A stretch of 13,980 nucleotides of DNA from Bacilli bacterium. GTDB lineage: Bacteria > Bacillota_I > Bacilli_A > ML615J-28 > CAG-698. Numbering within the stretch: position 1 is the first letter of the stretch; the number at the start of each line of letters is the position of its first letter. A model generated the notes under the pieces. That model was given only the letters and a program-made list of their open reading frames with translations. It had not been told where the DNA came from and made no database searches. The position numbers and the translations under genes are program-made. Of the stretch, positions 1 to 6,857 are shown piece after piece. The stretch spans positions 1 through 13,980 of the forward strand of contig JALOBF010000027.1 of the NCBI GenBank assembly GCA_023228385.1, read 5' to 3'.

Positions 1-2
1 AA

Positions 3-152
3 GAAATTACCACTCCCAATAATAATTATACTTCTATTTATGATAATAAAGTTGACCCTAATCTTTCCAATTCCTTGGCAAAACGAGGTGAGAATTTAAT
101 TAATGGTTTCTTTGACTTAACTTTCAAAGTAATAAAAGGTATTTTAGATTAA
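3..152 (+). CDS. C-terminal tail of an unidentified protein (5' end outside window)
   Basis: An open frame enters from the left edge and ends at TAA 150-152, giving 49 residues. The tail is polar and Asn-rich at first (EITTPNNNYTSIYDNK), then becomes a possible amphipathic helix (NLINGFFDLTFKVIKGILD). I do not recognise the family. The reading frame is supported by a clean intrinsic terminator that begins directly at the stop codon and by the absence of other plausible coding here. It is probably the last gene of the preceding transcription unit. Confidence 0.55.
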   Translation, partial: EITTPNNNYTSIYDNKVDPNLSNSLAKRGENLINGFFDLTFKVIKGILD

Positions 153-174
153 AGGATTGTCAAATCCTTTTTTT
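151..174 (+). terminator. Intrinsic terminator of the upstream gene
   Basis: The stem AAAGGATT (151-158) pairs with AATCCTTT (163-170) around a GTCA loop and runs into a T tract to 174. It overlaps the stop codon of the preceding frame. Confidence 0.8.
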
Positions 175-187
175 ATTAACTTTGATA

Positions 188-196
188 TGCTATAAT
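188..196 (+). promoter_or_regulatory. Extended -10 sigma-A promoter for the flavoprotein gene
   Basis: TG (188-189), one base, then a perfect TATAAT (191-196) form an extended -10 element. No good -35 box is seen; the matching position falls in the T tract of the upstream terminator. The start codon lies 28 bases downstream. Confidence 0.6.
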
Positions 197-224
197 AACA
201 TAAACTAATAATTGAGGTTATGTT

Positions 225-1364
225 ATGAAAAAAAAGGTAGTAATTGTCGGCGGCGGTGCTTCCGGTTTAGTTTGTGCTATTAGATTAAAGCAAATAAATC
301 CAAATTTATCGGTAACAATCTTGGAAAAGAATGATCGGGTGGGCAAAAAAATTTTAAAAACCGGTAATGGTCGTTGTAATTTAAGCAATCTTGATATGAA
401 ACCTATTTATTATAACTGTCCGGATTTTATTGAAAAATGCTTTAATAAATATTCGGTATCAGATGTTATTGCTTTTTTTAACAATCTCGGCTTATTAATT
501 AAAACCGATGATAGTACGCGGTTATATCCGTATAGTGAAACCGCTACTTCAGTTCTAGATATCTTGCGTCGCCAACTTGGTATTTTTGATATTAACGTAA
601 AATGTGAAACAATGGTCACTAAAATTAAGAAAACCGATAAATTTTATATTGAGTTCGGTAACGAACAAATTGAAGCTGATTATTTGGTATTGGCCTGCGG
701 TTCTTCGGCACAAAGTAATACAAATGGTTATTTGTTGGCGGAAAGTCTAAATCATAAAATAATTGAAGTTCGTCCTGGATTGGTGCCGCTTAAAACGAAA
801 GAAAATTTAAAGAGTTTAAGAGGTATTAGGGTAAAATGTTTAGCTTCGGTTATCAAGGACAATAATATTATTTATACCGAAAGCGGCGAATTATTATTTA
901 AGGACCAAGGAATTTCAGGTATATTAACACTCAATTTATCACGTTATACTGACGTCGGCAGTAAAATCATTTTTGATTTTGCCCATACAGCCGATGAAGA
1001 AAAAATATATGATATTATTGAAAGCCAATCATCAAAAGAAGCTTTAATTGGTATTTTGCCTAAAATGTTAGCTGATAAAATCGGGAAAAACATTTCTCAA
1101 TTTGACGCTAATCATGTTCTTTTTGCTATCAGAAATTATCAATTGATTATAACGGGAACTTACGGATTTAATCAAGCTCAAATTGCTTTAGGTGGGGTAG
1201 ATATAAATGAAATCAATGATTATTTTTCATCTAAGAAAATTAATAATTTATTTATTATAGGTGAATTACTTGATATAGATGGGGCCTGTGGGGGTTATAA
1301 TTTACATTTTGCCTGGATTAGCGGTTTAATTGCGGCTGAAACAATAGGTTTTGAAAAAAAATAA
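225..1364 (+). CDS. HI0933/BaiN-family FAD-dependent oxidoreductase
   Basis: This 379-residue flavoprotein belongs to the NAD(P)/FAD-dependent oxidoreductase family typified by HI0933, YhiN and BaiN. An N-terminal Rossmann fold is visible: GGGASG at 9-14 for the FAD diphosphate and Glu34 for the ribose. The family signatures GKKIL (40-44) and TGNGRCNLSN (46-55) follow. The C-terminal FAD-contact segment is also intact, with GELLDIDG (346-353) followed by ACGGYNLHFAWISG. Length is slightly below the usual 390-420. The start is supported by GAGG (214-217) seven bases before ATG. Members are widespread cytosolic proteins; the physiological substrate of most is unknown, and BaiN acts on bile-acid intermediates in gut clostridia. 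Family assignment is firm, but the substrate cannot be inferred. No terminator is seen before pgsA. Confidence 0.92.
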   Translation: MKKKVVIVGGGASGLVCAIRLKQINPNLSVTILEKNDRVGKKILKTGNGRCNLSNLDMKPIYYNCPDFIEKCFNKYSVSDVIAFFNNLGLLIKTDDSTRLYPYSETATSVLDILRRQLGIFDINVKCETMVTKIKKTDKFYIEFGNEQIEADYLVLACGSSAQSNTNGYLLAESLNHKIIEVRPGLVPLKTKENLKSLRGIRVKCLASVIKDNNIIYTESGELLFKDQGISGILTLNLSRYTDVGSKIIFDFAHTADEEKIYDIIESQSSKEALIGILPKMLADKIGKNISQFDANHVLFAIRNYQLIITGTYGFNQAQIALGGVDINEINDYFSSKKINNLFIIGELLDIDGACGGYNLHFAWISGLIAAETIGFEKK

Positions 1365-1370
1365 TCGTTG

Positions 1371-1399
1371 TTTACTATTAAATTGTTTTATTATATAAT
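1371..1399 (+). promoter_or_regulatory. Sigma-A promoter for pgsA-recA
   Basis: TTTACT (1371-1376), a 17-base spacer and TATAAT (1394-1399) form a good vegetative promoter. It is followed by AAAGGAG (1418-1424), five bases before the pgsA start. Confidence 0.65.
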
Positions 1400-1429
1400 A
1401 TAAATAAGGAAGAATATAAAGGAGAAAAT

Positions 1430-2050
1430 ATGAATTTACCAAACAAATTAACTCTGTCTAGAATTTTTGTTATACCGATTATTATTACAGTATCACTAAT
1501 ACCTATTTTCCATAATACTGTTTTATTTGGAGAACCCGATTTAGGAACGGAAATTACATTGGAAAATATCGTATTGCTTGTGATTTTTATATTAGCGTCT
1601 TTTACTGATTATCTGGATGGTCATATTGCAAGAAAAAATAATATTATAACTAATTTCGGTAAATTTATGGATCCGCTTGCAGATAAACTTTTAGTTTTTT
1701 CAACAATTATCGTTTTATTGGAACGGGAAAGATTTGCTGCTTTTGGGCTAAGTCTAGGGTTTGTTGTAACACTAATGATTGCACGTGAATTTATTGTTAC
1801 CGGAATAAGATTAATAGCTGTCAGTGAAAATGTCGTAATAGCCGCCAGTAAACTCGGCAAAATAAAAACTGTATCGCAAATGATTATGATTATTTTTTTA
1901 TTGGTTAACTGTTATCCCTTAACTTTTTTAGGCAGTTATACTCAAGAAATTACAGCGTTGGTTTTAATAATAATTGCTGGTTTGTTAACGCTAATATCTG
2001 GTTTAGATTATTTTTTAAAAAACAAAGCATTAATTTTTGAAAAAAAATAA
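1430..2050 (+). CDS. pgsA: CDP-diacylglycerol--glycerol-3-phosphate 3-phosphatidyltransferase
   Basis: PgsA is the membrane enzyme that transfers a phosphatidyl group from CDP-diacylglycerol to glycerol-3-phosphate, the committed step to phosphatidylglycerol and cardiolipin. The CDP-alcohol phosphotransferase signature D-x2-D-G-x2-A-R-x8-G-x3-D-x3-D is complete: Asp60, Asp63, Gly64, Ala67, Arg68, Gly77, Asp81 and Asp85. The acidic residues bind the metal ion and the last is the likely base. Several hydrophobic segments are visible (about 10-27, 46-58, 107-125, 145-163 and 172-195), as expected for a multi-pass protein. The 206-residue length is a little above the usual 180-200; residues 28-45 form a short extra loop. 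The stop is 10 bases before the recA start, so the two are probably cotranscribed. In B. subtilis cinA lies between them; here it is absent. Confidence 0.95.
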   Translation: MNLPNKLTLSRIFVIPIIITVSLIPIFHNTVLFGEPDLGTEITLENIVLLVIFILASFTDYLDGHIARKNNIITNFGKFMDPLADKLLVFSTIIVLLERERFAAFGLSLGFVVTLMIAREFIVTGIRLIAVSENVVIAASKLGKIKTVSQMIMIIFLLVNCYPLTFLGSYTQEITALVLIIIAGLLTLISGLDYFLKNKALIFEKK

Positions 2051-2060
2051 GGAGAAGTCA

Positions 2061-3056
2061 ATGACAGAAGAAAAAACTAAATTATTAGAAAATGCCTTTA
2101 AACAAATTGAAAAACAGTTTGGTAAAGGTTCAATTATGAAATTAGGTGAAAAAGTTTTTGGCGATATTGAGGTCATTCCATCGGGTTCTATCGCTTTGGA
2201 CATAGCATTAGGTGTAGGCGGTTATCCAAAAGGAAGAATAATCGAAATTTATGGTCCGGAAAGTAGCGGTAAAACCACTTTTGCCTTACACGCTATAGCG
2301 GAAGCGCAAAAATTAGGCGGATATGCGGCCTTTATTGATGCCGAACATGCCCTTGATCCGTCATATGCGAAAAGTCTCGGAATCGATATAAACAATTTGA
2401 TTTTGTCGCAGCCTGACACCGGTGAGCAAGCATTGGAAATTGCTGAACATTTAATTAGAAGTAATGCGATTGATGTTATTGTAATCGATTCAGTTGCGGC
2501 TTTAGTGCCGAAAGTTGAAATTGATGGTGATATGGGAGACACCCATATTGGTATGCAAGCTCGTTTAATGTCTCAAGCAATGCGTAAGTTAAGTGGAGCC
2601 ATTGCTAAGAGTAAAACCATTGCAATTTTCATTAATCAAATCCGCGAAAAAGTCGGGGTTATTTTTGGCTCTCCCGAAACAACATCAGGCGGCCGTGCTC
2701 TTAAATTTTATTCTACCATCCGTCTTGATATTAGGAGAGTTGACACCATTAAAAGAGGTAATGATATTATAGGAAATCTTACGCGGGTAAGAGTTGTGAA
2801 AAATAAAGTTGCCCCCCCGTTTAAGGTTGCGGAAATTGATTTAATTTATGGCAAAGGAATCTCACATGAAGGTGAAATTTTAGATTTAGCCGTCGCTAAT
2901 GACATAATCGCCAAAAGCGGAGCGTGGTTTTCCTATAATGATGAGAAATTAGGTCAAGGTCGGGAAAATGTAAAAGAACATTTACGAAGCAATCCCAATT
3001 TAATGGCAGAGATTGAAGGCAAAATTAGAGTTGCTTTTAAAAGCACACCGGTTTAA
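2061..3056 (+). CDS. recA: Recombinase RecA
   Basis: RecA (331 residues) forms ATP-dependent filaments on single-stranded DNA, catalyses strand exchange and triggers LexA autocleavage. Walker A is GPESSGKT (65-72), the catalytic Glu is at 95 in DAEHALDP, Walker B is VIVIDS (139-144), loop L1 lies near 153-170 and loop L2 near 197-214 (GSPETTSGGRALKFY). I chose ATG 2061 because AAGGAGAAG sits just upstream and MTEEKTKLLENAF aligns with the family. An earlier in-frame ATG at 2037 would overlap pgsA by 14 bases and has no ribosome binding site. The protein ends KIRVAFKSTPV soon after the core, without the acidic C-terminal tail found in E. coli RecA. The terminator overlaps the stop codon. Confidence 0.97.
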   Translation: MTEEKTKLLENAFKQIEKQFGKGSIMKLGEKVFGDIEVIPSGSIALDIALGVGGYPKGRIIEIYGPESSGKTTFALHAIAEAQKLGGYAAFIDAEHALDPSYAKSLGIDINNLILSQPDTGEQALEIAEHLIRSNAIDVIVIDSVAALVPKVEIDGDMGDTHIGMQARLMSQAMRKLSGAIAKSKTIAIFINQIREKVGVIFGSPETTSGGRALKFYSTIRLDIRRVDTIKRGNDIIGNLTRVRVVKNKVAPPFKVAEIDLIYGKGISHEGEILDLAVANDIIAKSGAWFSYNDEKLGQGRENVKEHLRSNPNLMAEIEGKIRVAFKSTPV

Positions 3057-3068
3057 TCCGGTTTTTTT
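3047..3068 (+). terminator. recA terminator overlapping the stop codon
   Basis: ACCGG (3047-3051) pairs with CCGGT (3058-3062) around a TTTAAT loop, followed by a T tract to 3068. The recA stop TAA (3054-3056) is inside the loop. The stem is short but GC-rich. Confidence 0.7.
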
Positions 3069-3198
3069 AGTTTCATTCGTCAAAATTCGTTTGGAAAATT
3101 GTTCTTGTAAGACGATTATCCTCGATAAATCTTTATCATTGGTGAACATCTTTTACAATTAAAGTGTTTTGGATTGTCACATTAATCAAAAATAACAA

Positions 3199-3227
3199 TT
3201 GACTAACAACGGAAAATAAGATATAAT
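3199..3227 (+). promoter_or_regulatory. Strong sigma-A promoter for rny
   Basis: TTGACT (3199-3204), a 17-base spacer and TATAAT (3222-3227) make this one of the best sigma-A matches in the window. It ends the roughly 225-base gene-free stretch after recA; nothing else recognisable was seen between 3069 and 3198. The expected start site near 3234 lies inside the inverted repeat 3221-3254. GGAGGTG (3268-3274) is the rny ribosome binding site. Confidence 0.8.
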
Positions 3228-3254
3228 AATTTAAGTAGACTTAAATTATTATAT
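3221..3254 (+). repeat. Perfect 15-bp inverted repeat over the rny -10 box
   Basis: ATATAATAATTTAAG (3221-3235) is followed by TAGA and then by its exact reverse complement (3240-3254). The left arm contains the -10 hexamer and the predicted start site. The transcript from this promoter would carry only the right arm, so the dyad is more likely a DNA operator than an RNA hairpin. No regulator can be named. Confidence 0.8.
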
Positions 3255-3282
3255 AGATGTTTTTTGTGGAGGTGTAAAATAG

Positions 3283-4899
3283 ATGCAAGAAATAAACCTA
3301 TTCATAGGTAATTTTCTTGAGGTCTCTATTTATATAATTACTTCCATATTGCTTATATTTGTAGGCGTTGGTATTGGATATTTTGTTTTTCATAAAAAAT
3401 ATGAAAAAGCAGGTAAATCTGCTCAAAAACTTATTGAAGATGCCAAGAAGCTAGCTGAAGACAATCGTAAAAATATGCTTGTTGAAACTAAGCAAGAAAT
3501 ATATCGCTTAAAACAAGAAAACGAGAAAGAGATTCGAAATTTAAGAAATGAAATTGAACGTGAAATTAAAGAAAGAAGAAGAAACATAGGTGAGTTAGAA
3601 AACAAATTAGCACAACGGGAGGAGAGGCTAGATAATCGCAGTGCTAATCTTGATAAACGAGAAGAGGTTTTGAATCTTAAGGAACAAAAAAACGATGAAC
3701 GTAAGAATATGCTTGATAAACAATATAGCAAAGTGGAAGAATTAATTGTAGAGCAAAGCAAGAAATTACTTGAAATTTCCGGTTTAGATGTTGAAGAAGC
3801 AAAGAAAATCATTCTCCAGCGCGTTGAAGATGAGATGACTAACGAAATCGCAATATTAATAAAAGATGCTGAAGAAAGAGCAAGGATGGAAGCTGGTCGC
3901 AAAGCTCAAAGTCTACTGGCTAACGCGATTCAGCAATATGCAAGCGAAACTGTAACTGAAAAGACTATATCAGTAGTTCCGCTCCCAAATGATGAAATGA
4001 AAGGACGAATTATTGGGCGAGAGGGTAGAAACATTAGAGCAATTGAAGCTAATACTGGTGTTGATATAATTATTGACGATACACCTGAAGCGGTTGTTAT
4101 TTCTTGTTTTGACCCTATAAGAAGAGAAATTGCCCGTAGAACGATGGAAGCTTTGATTGCTGATGGAAGAATACAACCATCGCGCATCGAGGAATTAGTA
4201 GCTAAATCCAAAAAAGAAATGGACATTGAATTACGTGAAACTGGCGAAAAAGCTGTTTTCGAAACCGGAATTGGTAAAATTCATCCTGAGTTAGTGAAAC
4301 TAATCGGAAGATTGAAATTTAGAACTAGTTATGGACAAAATGCTTTATCTCATTCATTAGAAGTCGCTTTTTTTAGCGGCAAATTAGCAGCAGAAATTGG
4401 TGAAAATGAAGTGATGGCGCGAAGGGCTGGACTATTACATGATATTGGCAAAGCCGCTGATCATGAAATGGAAGGAAGCCATGTTGATATTGGTTTGGAA
4501 CTTGCTCAAAGATTTAGAGAGCATCCAGTGGTTATCGATTCAATCGGTTCCCATCATGGTGACCGCGAACCGAAAACCATTATTGCTCAATTAGTCGCTG
4601 CTGCTGACACTGTATCTGCAGCCCGTCCTGGAGCTCGCAGTGAATCTTTAGAAAACTATATTAAACGCTTAACTAAACTTGAAGAAATCTGCAATGAATT
4701 CAAAGGTGTAGATAAATCATATGCTTTACAGGCAGGAAGGGAAATTAGAATTCTTGTAAGACCCGAAGAAATAGATGATTTACAAGCACACAAATTAGCC
4801 CGAGACATACGCTTAAAAGTTGAAAACGATATTAATTATCCTGGGACAATCAAAGTAACAGTCATTAGAGAAACCAGGGTTCATGAGATTGCAAAATAG
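3283..4899 (+). CDS. rny: Ribonuclease Y
   Basis: RNase Y is the membrane-anchored endoribonuclease that starts bulk mRNA decay in Firmicutes. All modules are present in 538 residues: an N-terminal membrane helix (about 13-36), a long charged coiled coil (about 40-215, dense in Lys, Glu and Arg), a KH RNA-binding domain (about 229-295, with GREG at 245-248) and an HD metal-dependent nuclease domain (about 350-450, His386-Asp387 in LLHDIGKA, plus HSLE and SHHGDREPKT). Length is close to the usual 520. The start is fixed by GGAGGTG eight bases upstream. As in B. subtilis it lies downstream of recA and upstream of ymdB. It has its own promoter and terminator, so it is probably monocistronic. Confidence 0.97.
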   Translation: MQEINLFIGNFLEVSIYIITSILLIFVGVGIGYFVFHKKYEKAGKSAQKLIEDAKKLAEDNRKNMLVETKQEIYRLKQENEKEIRNLRNEIEREIKERRRNIGELENKLAQREERLDNRSANLDKREEVLNLKEQKNDERKNMLDKQYSKVEELIVEQSKKLLEISGLDVEEAKKIILQRVEDEMTNEIAILIKDAEERARMEAGRKAQSLLANAIQQYASETVTEKTISVVPLPNDEMKGRIIGREGRNIRAIEANTGVDIIIDDTPEAVVISCFDPIRREIARRTMEALIADGRIQPSRIEELVAKSKKEMDIELRETGEKAVFETGIGKIHPELVKLIGRLKFRTSYGQNALSHSLEVAFFSGKLAAEIGENEVMARRAGLLHDIGKAADHEMEGSHVDIGLELAQRFREHPVVIDSIGSHHGDREPKTIIAQLVAAADTVSAARPGARSESLENYIKRLTKLEEICNEFKGVDKSYALQAGREIRILVRPEEIDDLQAHKLARDIRLKVENDINYPGTIKVTVIRETRVHEIAK

Positions 4900-4925
4900 A
4901 AGTTTCCTTTAAGGGAAACTTTTTT
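4900..4925 (+). terminator. rny terminator
   Basis: AAGTTTCC (4900-4907) pairs with GGAAACTT (4914-4921), followed by a T tract to 4925. It begins on the base after the rny stop codon. Confidence 0.85.
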
Positions 4926-4966
4926 GTTTTCTTTATGGGACATTGAAGAGAATTTTATACCATAGT

Positions 4967-4987
4967 ATGATTTGCATGATTTGCAAA
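4967..4987 (+). repeat. Tandem ATGATTTGC repeat with nested dyad upstream of ymdB
   Basis: ATGATTTGC occurs twice head to tail (4967-4975 and 4976-4984). The same stretch contains the dyad TTTGCA (4971-4976)-N5-TGCAAA (4982-4987), which ends seven bases before the ymdB -35 box. It could be an operator; this is suggested by position only. Confidence 0.35.
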
Positions 4988-4993
4988 TTTTTA

Positions 4994-5021
4994 TTGTAAA
5001 AGGTAATTAATATGTTATAAT
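4994..5021 (+). promoter_or_regulatory. Sigma-A promoter for ymdB
   Basis: TTGTAA (4994-4999), a 16-base spacer and TATAAT (5016-5021), with an extended -10 TG at 5013-5014. AAAGGTG (5026-5032) is the ribosome binding site, giving a very short leader. Confidence 0.75.
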
Positions 5022-5037
5022 AATTAAAGGTGTTAAA

Positions 5038-5814
5038 ATGAAAATATTGATAGTCGGAGACGTATATTCAAAACTTGGCCGTGCTAGTTTTGAAAGAAAC
5101 GTAAAACAAATTAAAGAAAAAGAAAAAATTGATATCATTATTGTTAATGGTGAAAACACGTCGCACGGCAGAGGCCTTAACGAAAAACATTATCGGTGGT
5201 ATCTAAATCAAGGTGTTTCAATTATTACGTTAGGCAATCATGCTTTTGAAAATAAAAGTATTATTGATTTTATTAATGATACTGACAATGTAATTAGACC
5301 ATATAATTTTCCAAATAAATTCCCGGGTAAAGGATTTATTACATTCAGATGGAATAATTTGAAAATTACAGTTATGCAAATGATAGGTAAAGTATTTATG
5401 AATGATGAATATCTTTGCCCTTTTGAAAAAACATTAGATTTGCTTAATAAACTTGACAGTGATATTTATATATGCGATTTTCACGCTGAAGCAACAAGCG
5501 AAAAAATTGCTTATGCTCATTGTTTTGACGGAAAGATTCATGTTATTTATGGTACACATACACATGTACAAACTAATGATGCCAGAATAATGGAAAATGG
5601 AACAGCTTATATAACCGATGTTGGCATGACCGGAGCATTAGATGGTGTGATTGGAGTGAAAAAAGAAATTATTATTAATCGTTTTTTATACGGAATGCAA
5701 GAAAGGTTTACACCTCAAAATGAAGGTAAAACTCAATTTAACGCAATTATTTTAGAAATTAATGAAATTTCAAAAAAAGCGGCAAATATCGACATAATCA
5801 ATTTGATAGAATAA
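5038..5814 (+). CDS. ymdB: YmdB-family cyclic-nucleotide phosphodiesterase
   Basis: YmdB is a cytosolic calcineurin-like metallophosphoesterase that hydrolyses 2',3'- and 3',5'-cyclic nucleotides and, in B. subtilis, influences the choice between motility and biofilm. The two-metal site is intact in these 258 residues: Asp8 (GDV), Glu39 and Asn40 (NGEN), Asn67 and His68 (GNH), His149 (DFHAEATSEK) and His174 and His176 (GTHTHVQT). The family motif NTSHGRGL at 40-47 is also present. Length matches the family (about 260). The start is placed by AAAGGTG six bases upstream of ATG. It sits between rny and spoVS as in Bacillus. No terminator is seen before spoVS, so some read-through is likely. Confidence 0.95.
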   Translation: MKILIVGDVYSKLGRASFERNVKQIKEKEKIDIIIVNGENTSHGRGLNEKHYRWYLNQGVSIITLGNHAFENKSIIDFINDTDNVIRPYNFPNKFPGKGFITFRWNNLKITVMQMIGKVFMNDEYLCPFEKTLDLLNKLDSDIYICDFHAEATSEKIAYAHCFDGKIHVIYGTHTHVQTNDARIMENGTAYITDVGMTGALDGVIGVKKEIIINRFLYGMQERFTPQNEGKTQFNAIILEINEISKKAANIDIINLIE

Positions 5815-5821
5815 TCTTGTA

Positions 5822-5851
5822 AAAGGCATAAATTCTTTCTTTAAAGAATAT
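5822..5851 (+). promoter_or_regulatory. Candidate sigma-H promoter for spoVS
   Basis: AAAGGCATA (5822-5830), a 12-base spacer and AAAGAATAT (5843-5851) fit the sigma-H consensus RnAGGAWWW-N11/12-RnnGAATWW with one mismatch (C at 5827). B. subtilis spoVS is known to be a sigma-H target. An ATTCTTT/AAAGAAT dyad (5832-5849) overlaps the -10. No well-spaced sigma-A pair was found here. Confidence 0.5.
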
Positions 5852-5882
5852 AATTTTATGACCTAAGAACAGGAGGATAGTT

Positions 5883-6146
5883 ATGGATGTATTAAAAGTT
5901 TCATCAAAGTCAAAACCAAATTCAGTTGCAGGCGCATTAGCCAATGCCTTTAAAACGACTCAAGCGGTGGAAATTCAAGCTATTGGCGCCGGTGCAATTA
6001 ATCAAGCCATTAAATCAATTGCAATAGCAAGAGGTTATGTAGCACCGACGGGAAAAGATCTGATTTGTATTCCGGCTTTTAGTGACATTATGATAGAAGG
6101 GGAAGAGCGTACGGCTATTAAATTAATAGTTGAGCATAGAAAATAG
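5883..6146 (+). CDS. spoVS: Stage V sporulation protein S
   Basis: SpoVS is a small (87-residue) Alba-like nucleic-acid-binding protein required at stage V of sporulation in B. subtilis, affecting cortex and coat completion. The sequence is nearly the textbook SpoVS: MDVLKVSSKSKPNSVAGALA, EIQAIGAGAINQAIKSIAIA, and CIPAFSDI before a final EERTAIKLIVE. It is present in spore formers and also in some non-spore-forming bacteria such as Deinococcus-Thermus, so alone it does not prove sporulation, though cotE nearby does support it. AGGAGG (5871-5876) lies six bases before ATG. The gene follows rny-ymdB as in Bacillus and is closed by a strong terminator. Confidence 0.97.
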   Translation: MDVLKVSSKSKPNSVAGALANAFKTTQAVEIQAIGAGAINQAIKSIAIARGYVAPTGKDLICIPAFSDIMIEGEERTAIKLIVEHRK

Positions 6147-6183
6147 CTGAAGTAATCGGAAAGGTTAGTAAGATGTTATTCAG

Positions 6184-6213
6184 AAAAAGAAATGGGGCAA
6201 CCCATTTCTTTTT
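6184..6213 (+). terminator. spoVS terminator with GCAA tetraloop
   Basis: A 13-bp stem (6184-6196 with 6201-6213, GC-rich at the top) is capped by a GCAA loop. The descending strand ends in five Ts. The complementary A run could let it work for minus-strand transcripts too. Confidence 0.88.
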
Positions 6214-6231
6214 AAATGTGATCTTTTCTTG

Positions 6232-6260
6232 TTGCAAGATAAGTCCTTTTTTTATATAAT
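6232..6260 (+). promoter_or_regulatory. Sigma-A promoter for the GNAT-protease pair
   Basis: TTGCAA (6232-6237), a 17-base spacer and TATAAT (6255-6260). AAAGGATG (6267-6274) is the ribosome binding site for the next gene. Confidence 0.75.
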
Positions 6261-6281
6261 AATCATAAAGGATGATGATAT

Positions 6282-6851
6282 ATGGATATGAAATTACCTC
6301 TTTTATTTACGCCGCGATTACTTTTGCGCGAAATAGAGGAAAAAGATTGCCTTGATATGTATGAGTATGCTCATCTATCATATGTAGGACCGACTGCCGG
6401 CTGGAAACCGCATAGTTCACCAAATGAAACAAAAGCTATAATAAGGATGTTTATAGATAAAAAGAAACTTGGCCAATTAGGTACCTATGCAATAATTTGG
6501 CAACAAACTAATAAAATGATAGGAACAGTTGAACTTCATACTTATATAAAAAATTTTAAAGCTGAACTTGGTTACACTGTAAACCCATTGTATTGGGGTC
6601 GTGGTATTGCTGTTGAGGCATCAAAAAAGGTTATTTCCCTGGGATTTGAAGTGCTTAAATTAAGACGAATCGAATGTGCCTCCTTTGTTTCCAACACTCA
6701 ATCACGAAGGGTATGTGAAAAATTAGGTCTTTCTTTTGAGGGAATAAGAAAAAAAGGATATCTAAATTATGATGGTTCGATTCACGATATTAACTGTTAT
6801 GCTATTACTGATGACGAATATTTTCAAAGGTTATATAATAATGAATGGTGA
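6282..6851 (+). CDS. GNAT-family N-acetyltransferase (RimJ/RimL-like)
   Basis: This cytosolic 189-residue protein has the layout of the RimJ/RimL branch of GNAT acetyltransferases, which move acetyl from acetyl-CoA to an amine, often a protein N-terminus or an antibiotic. It opens with FTPRLLLREIEEKD, the usual beta1-alpha1 start. The acetyl-CoA pyrophosphate loop is in NPLYWGRGIAVEA (101-113). The typical end motif SNTQSRRVCEKLGLSFEG covers 137-154. The substrate cannot be read from sequence. A second ATG two codons downstream (6288) is possible, but 6282 has better spacing from AAAGGATG. It ends in TGA followed at once by in-frame TAA. The next gene starts six bases after the TGA, so translation is probably coupled. 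Confidence 0.88.
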   Translation: MDMKLPLLFTPRLLLREIEEKDCLDMYEYAHLSYVGPTAGWKPHSSPNETKAIIRMFIDKKKLGQLGTYAIIWQQTNKMIGTVELHTYIKNFKAELGYTVNPLYWGRGIAVEASKKVISLGFEVLKLRRIECASFVSNTQSRRVCEKLGLSFEGIRKKGYLNYDGSIHDINCYAITDDEYFQRLYNNEW

Positions 6852-6857
6852 TAAAAA

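Noticed and set aside
2037..2060. Earlier in-frame ATG for recA
   Set aside because: It overlaps pgsA, has no ribosome binding site and adds MKKNKEKS outside the family alignment; ATG 2061 has AAGGAG.
3423..3902. Long minus-strand open frame opposite rny
   Set aside because: It is Ser- and Leu-rich and mirrors the Lys/Glu coiled-coil codons of rny; no ribosome binding site or family.
5832..5849. ATTCTTT/AAAGAAT hairpin as a ymdB terminator
   Set aside because: The stem is seven weak pairs with no T tract; it is better explained as overlap with the sigma-H-like -10.
6849..6854. TGA followed by in-frame TAA, which might hint at UGA read as Trp as in Mycoplasma
   Set aside because: All Trp codons checked in the genes here are TGG and no conserved Trp falls on TGA, so UGA is most simply a stop.
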